Both the position numbers and the translations under genes were made by a program. A stretch of DNA of 7,740 nt from an uncultured Archangium sp. (GTDB lineage: Bacteria; Myxococcota; Myxococcia; Myxococcales; Myxococcaceae), in NCBI GenBank assembly GCA_937875615.1, contig CALNBU010000211.1, positions 1-7,740 on the forward strand, written 5' to 3'. Below, in pieces: positions 6,166-7,740 of the stretch (positions within the stretch are counted from its first letter, which is position 1; the number at the start of each line of letters is the position of its first letter). The notes beneath the pieces were generated by a model. The model was not told where the DNA came from. It was given only the letters and a program-made list of their open reading frames with translations, and made no database searches.

Positions 6166-6795
6166 ATGGCCCGGCCCCGTTTGATCAGCGACGAGCAGAT
6201 CCTCCGCGCGACGCGTGAGTGTGTGCTCAAGCGCGGCCCGAACGTGTCCGTCGACGCCATCGCCGAGCAGCTGGGGGTCACCGGCCCCGCGTTGCTCAAG
6301 CGCTTCGGCAACCGTGAAGAGCTGTTCATCAAGGCGTTGATGCCCGAGGCCGGGCTCACCTGGTTCCGTCGCTTTCAGGATGAGCCCGACGCGCGCCCCA
6401 TCGAGGCGCAGCTGCGGGCGCACCTCGAGGCCATGTGGACCTTCTTCGTAGAGATGATCCCCTGCATCACCGCGCTCCGGGAGAGCGGCATTCCCCAGCA
6501 GCGCATCTGGGACGGCAAGCGCGACGCCCCGCTTCAGGCGGTGCGGCTGCTGGCCGATTGGCTCGCCCGGGCGGAGGCCGGGGGGCTGATTGTCGTCGGC
6601 GCCCCGGAGGCGGTGGCCAGCGCCCTCATCGGCGCGGTGCAACATCGGGTCTTCCTCTCCTACATGGTGATGCGTTCCGAGGGCCCGCGCGCGAAGCGCG
6701 ACTTCCTCGATGAGCTGACCCGCTTCTTCGGCCGTGCGCTGGCGCCGGCCGCTCCACCCCGACCACCCCGCCGCAGAAAGTTGACCTCCTCATGA
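6166..6795 (+). CDS. TetR/AcrR-family transcriptional repressor
   Basis: A 209-aa DNA-binding regulator. Residues 1-60 form the TetR N-terminal domain: RPRLISDEQILRATRECVLKRG, then a helix-turn-helix around VSVDAIAEQLGVTGPALLKRF (about 28-48) and the usual NREELFIKAL that follows. The rest (about 70-195) is a variable helical ligand-binding and dimerisation domain whose inducer cannot be read from sequence. The tail is Pro- and Arg-rich (PAAPPRPPRRRK). No Shine-Dalgarno precedes ATG 6166, but the HTH alignment starts in the expected place and no better start is seen. The gene sits directly behind a palindromic operator and overlaps the adaptor gene by ATGA, so it most likely represses its own efflux operon until an inducer binds. 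Confidence 0.92.
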   Translation: MARPRLISDEQILRATRECVLKRGPNVSVDAIAEQLGVTGPALLKRFGNREELFIKALMPEAGLTWFRRFQDEPDARPIEAQLRAHLEAMWTFFVEMIPCITALRESGIPQQRIWDGKRDAPLQAVRLLADWLARAEAGGLIVVGAPEAVASALIGAVQHRVFLSYMVMRSEGPRAKRDFLDELTRFFGRALAPAAPPRPPRRRKLTSS

Positions 6796-7740
6796 ACCGC
6801 CTCTCGTTGTTGCTCCTCGCTCCGCTGGCGTTGTTGGCCGCCTGTCACAAGTCCCCACCTGCCGAGGCGGGAGCGGCGAAGGAGAAGTCAGTCGCGCTCG
6901 CGCCGGTGAAGGTGACCCTCGCCGAGGTGCAGCATCAGCTGATGCCGAGGTACCTCACGCTGACCGGCAGCGTGCTCGCCGACCGCAGCGCGGAGATCGC
7001 CGCCAACGTCTCGGGGCGCGTCACCAACACCTACATCGAGCGCGGCATGCCGGTGAAGGCGGGGCAGGTGCTGGCGGTGGTCGACTCCCGCGCGGCCGGC
7101 TTCCAGGTGGCCGCCGCGGTGGCGCAGAGCCAGGCCGCGCAGACCCAGGTGGACCTGGCGCGCCAGGACTGTGACCGCGCCGACACCTTGTTCAAGCAGG
7201 GCGCCATCGCGCTGGCCGAGCACGAGCGCCTGAAGGCGCAGTGCACCGCGCAGCTCTACACGGCCAACGCCAGCCAGGCGAACGCCGACCTGGCGCGCAA
7301 GAGCGCGAGCGACACCATCATCCGCGCGCCCTTCGATGGCATCATCGGCGAGCGCTTCATCAACGTGGGTGAGTACGTGCAGCCGCCGTCTCGCGTGGCC
7401 AGCCTCTTCTCCATCAACCCGGTGCGGGTGTCGATCTCGGTGCCGGAGCCGGCGGTGGCGCTGGTGAAGGAAGGGCAGGAGCTCCAGCTCGAGGTCAGCT
7501 CCTACCCCGACCAGCACTTCCCCGCGGTGGTCCGCTACGTGTCGCCGGCGCTGCGGCAGAACACCAGAGACCTCATCATCGAGGCCACGGCGAAGAACGA
7601 CGACGGGCGCCTCAAGCCCGGCATGTTCGCCACCGCGAAGCTGGCGGTGGCTGAAGAGGAGCAGCCGGTGGTGCCCCTGGAGGCCGTGCGCCGCGACGAC
7701 ACCACCCGCAGGTTGTTCCTCGCGCGCGACGGGCAGGCCT
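6792..7740 (+). CDS. RND-type efflux periplasmic adaptor (membrane fusion) lipoprotein, 3' partial
   Basis: The frame stays open to the window end; 316 codons are visible. A signal peptide with lipobox LAA-Cys18 makes it a lipoprotein, as in AcrA-type adaptors that link an inner-membrane RND pump to an outer-membrane channel. Domains in order: first half of the lipoyl domain (about 70-98, GRVTNTYIERGMPVKAGQVL), an alpha-helical hairpin (about 100-174), the second lipoyl half (about 176-207, RAPFDGIIGERFINVGEYV), a beta-barrel (about 208-290, ending KPGMFATAKL), then the start of the membrane-proximal domain (VVPLEAVRRDD). At the hairpin tip the channel-contact motif RxxxLxxxxxxS is Arg129-Leu133-Ala140, so the Ser is replaced. 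Cys127 and Cys151 lie symmetrically on the two helices. Translation is coupled to the repressor by ATGA. The pump gene should follow beyond the window. Confidence 0.92.
   Translation, partial: MNRLSLLLLAPLALLAACHKSPPAEAGAAKEKSVALAPVKVTLAEVQHQLMPRYLTLTGSVLADRSAEIAANVSGRVTNTYIERGMPVKAGQVLAVVDSRAAGFQVAAAVAQSQAAQTQVDLARQDCDRADTLFKQGAIALAEHERLKAQCTAQLYTANASQANADLARKSASDTIIRAPFDGIIGERFINVGEYVQPPSRVASLFSINPVRVSISVPEPAVALVKEGQELQLEVSSYPDQHFPAVVRYVSPALRQNTRDLIIEATAKNDDGRLKPGMFATAKLAVAEEEQPVVPLEAVRRDDTTRRLFLARDGQA

Noticed and set aside
6888..7517. 209-codon minus-strand open frame opposite the adaptor gene
   Set aside because: Leu/Val/Arg/Gly/His-rich shadow; the + strand has a complete adaptor architecture over the same bases.

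Overview
The window is very GC-rich, with strong G/C preference at third codon positions. It holds large signalling proteins, many predicted lipoproteins and an RND efflux module. This is most like a myxobacterium (Myxococcota), but the assignment rests on composition and gene style only. No mobile element, tRNA, rRNA or CRISPR array is visible. All well-supported genes are on the + strand.

Layout. (a) 1-214: possibly the last codons of an upstream gene (to 86), then a GC-rich spacer with two mutually exclusive hairpins. (b) 215-6041: an apparent five-gene operon. A membrane class III nucleotide cyclase with an N-terminal CHASE2 sensor domain comes first. A small secreted SH3-like protein follows, then three tandem, clearly homologous M48-type lipoprotein metalloproteases (called P1, P2 and P3 here). 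Gaps are 25 nt or less, and two junctions overlap. (c) 6042-6165: intergenic, with a strong imperfect palindrome just before the next gene. (d) 6166-7740: a TetR-family repressor overlapping by ATGA the start of an RND-type periplasmic adaptor lipoprotein, which is cut by the window end.

The most unusual part is the protease trio. P1 has the complete M48 set: HEVAH, a downstream ExxAD glutamate and an HP loop. P2 keeps HEVAH and ExxAD but is split by an apparent frameshift near 4378-4386: the signal peptide and lipobox are in one frame and the protease body in the next. P3 keeps the fold signature and length but has lost both zinc histidines, the catalytic Glu and the third ligand (HEVAH is LAAER; ExxAD is VxxED), so it looks like a pseudoprotease. 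Two cysteines, one N-terminal and one exactly 22 residues after the HExxH first position, are kept in all three, suggesting a conserved periplasmic disulfide.

Working model (inference): CHASE2 faces the periplasm, where the SH3-like protein and the three lipoproteins also act. The operon may therefore couple envelope state or proteolysis to cytoplasmic cAMP production, with P3 as a non-catalytic partner or regulator. The TetR/adaptor pair is a separate, self-regulated efflux operon.
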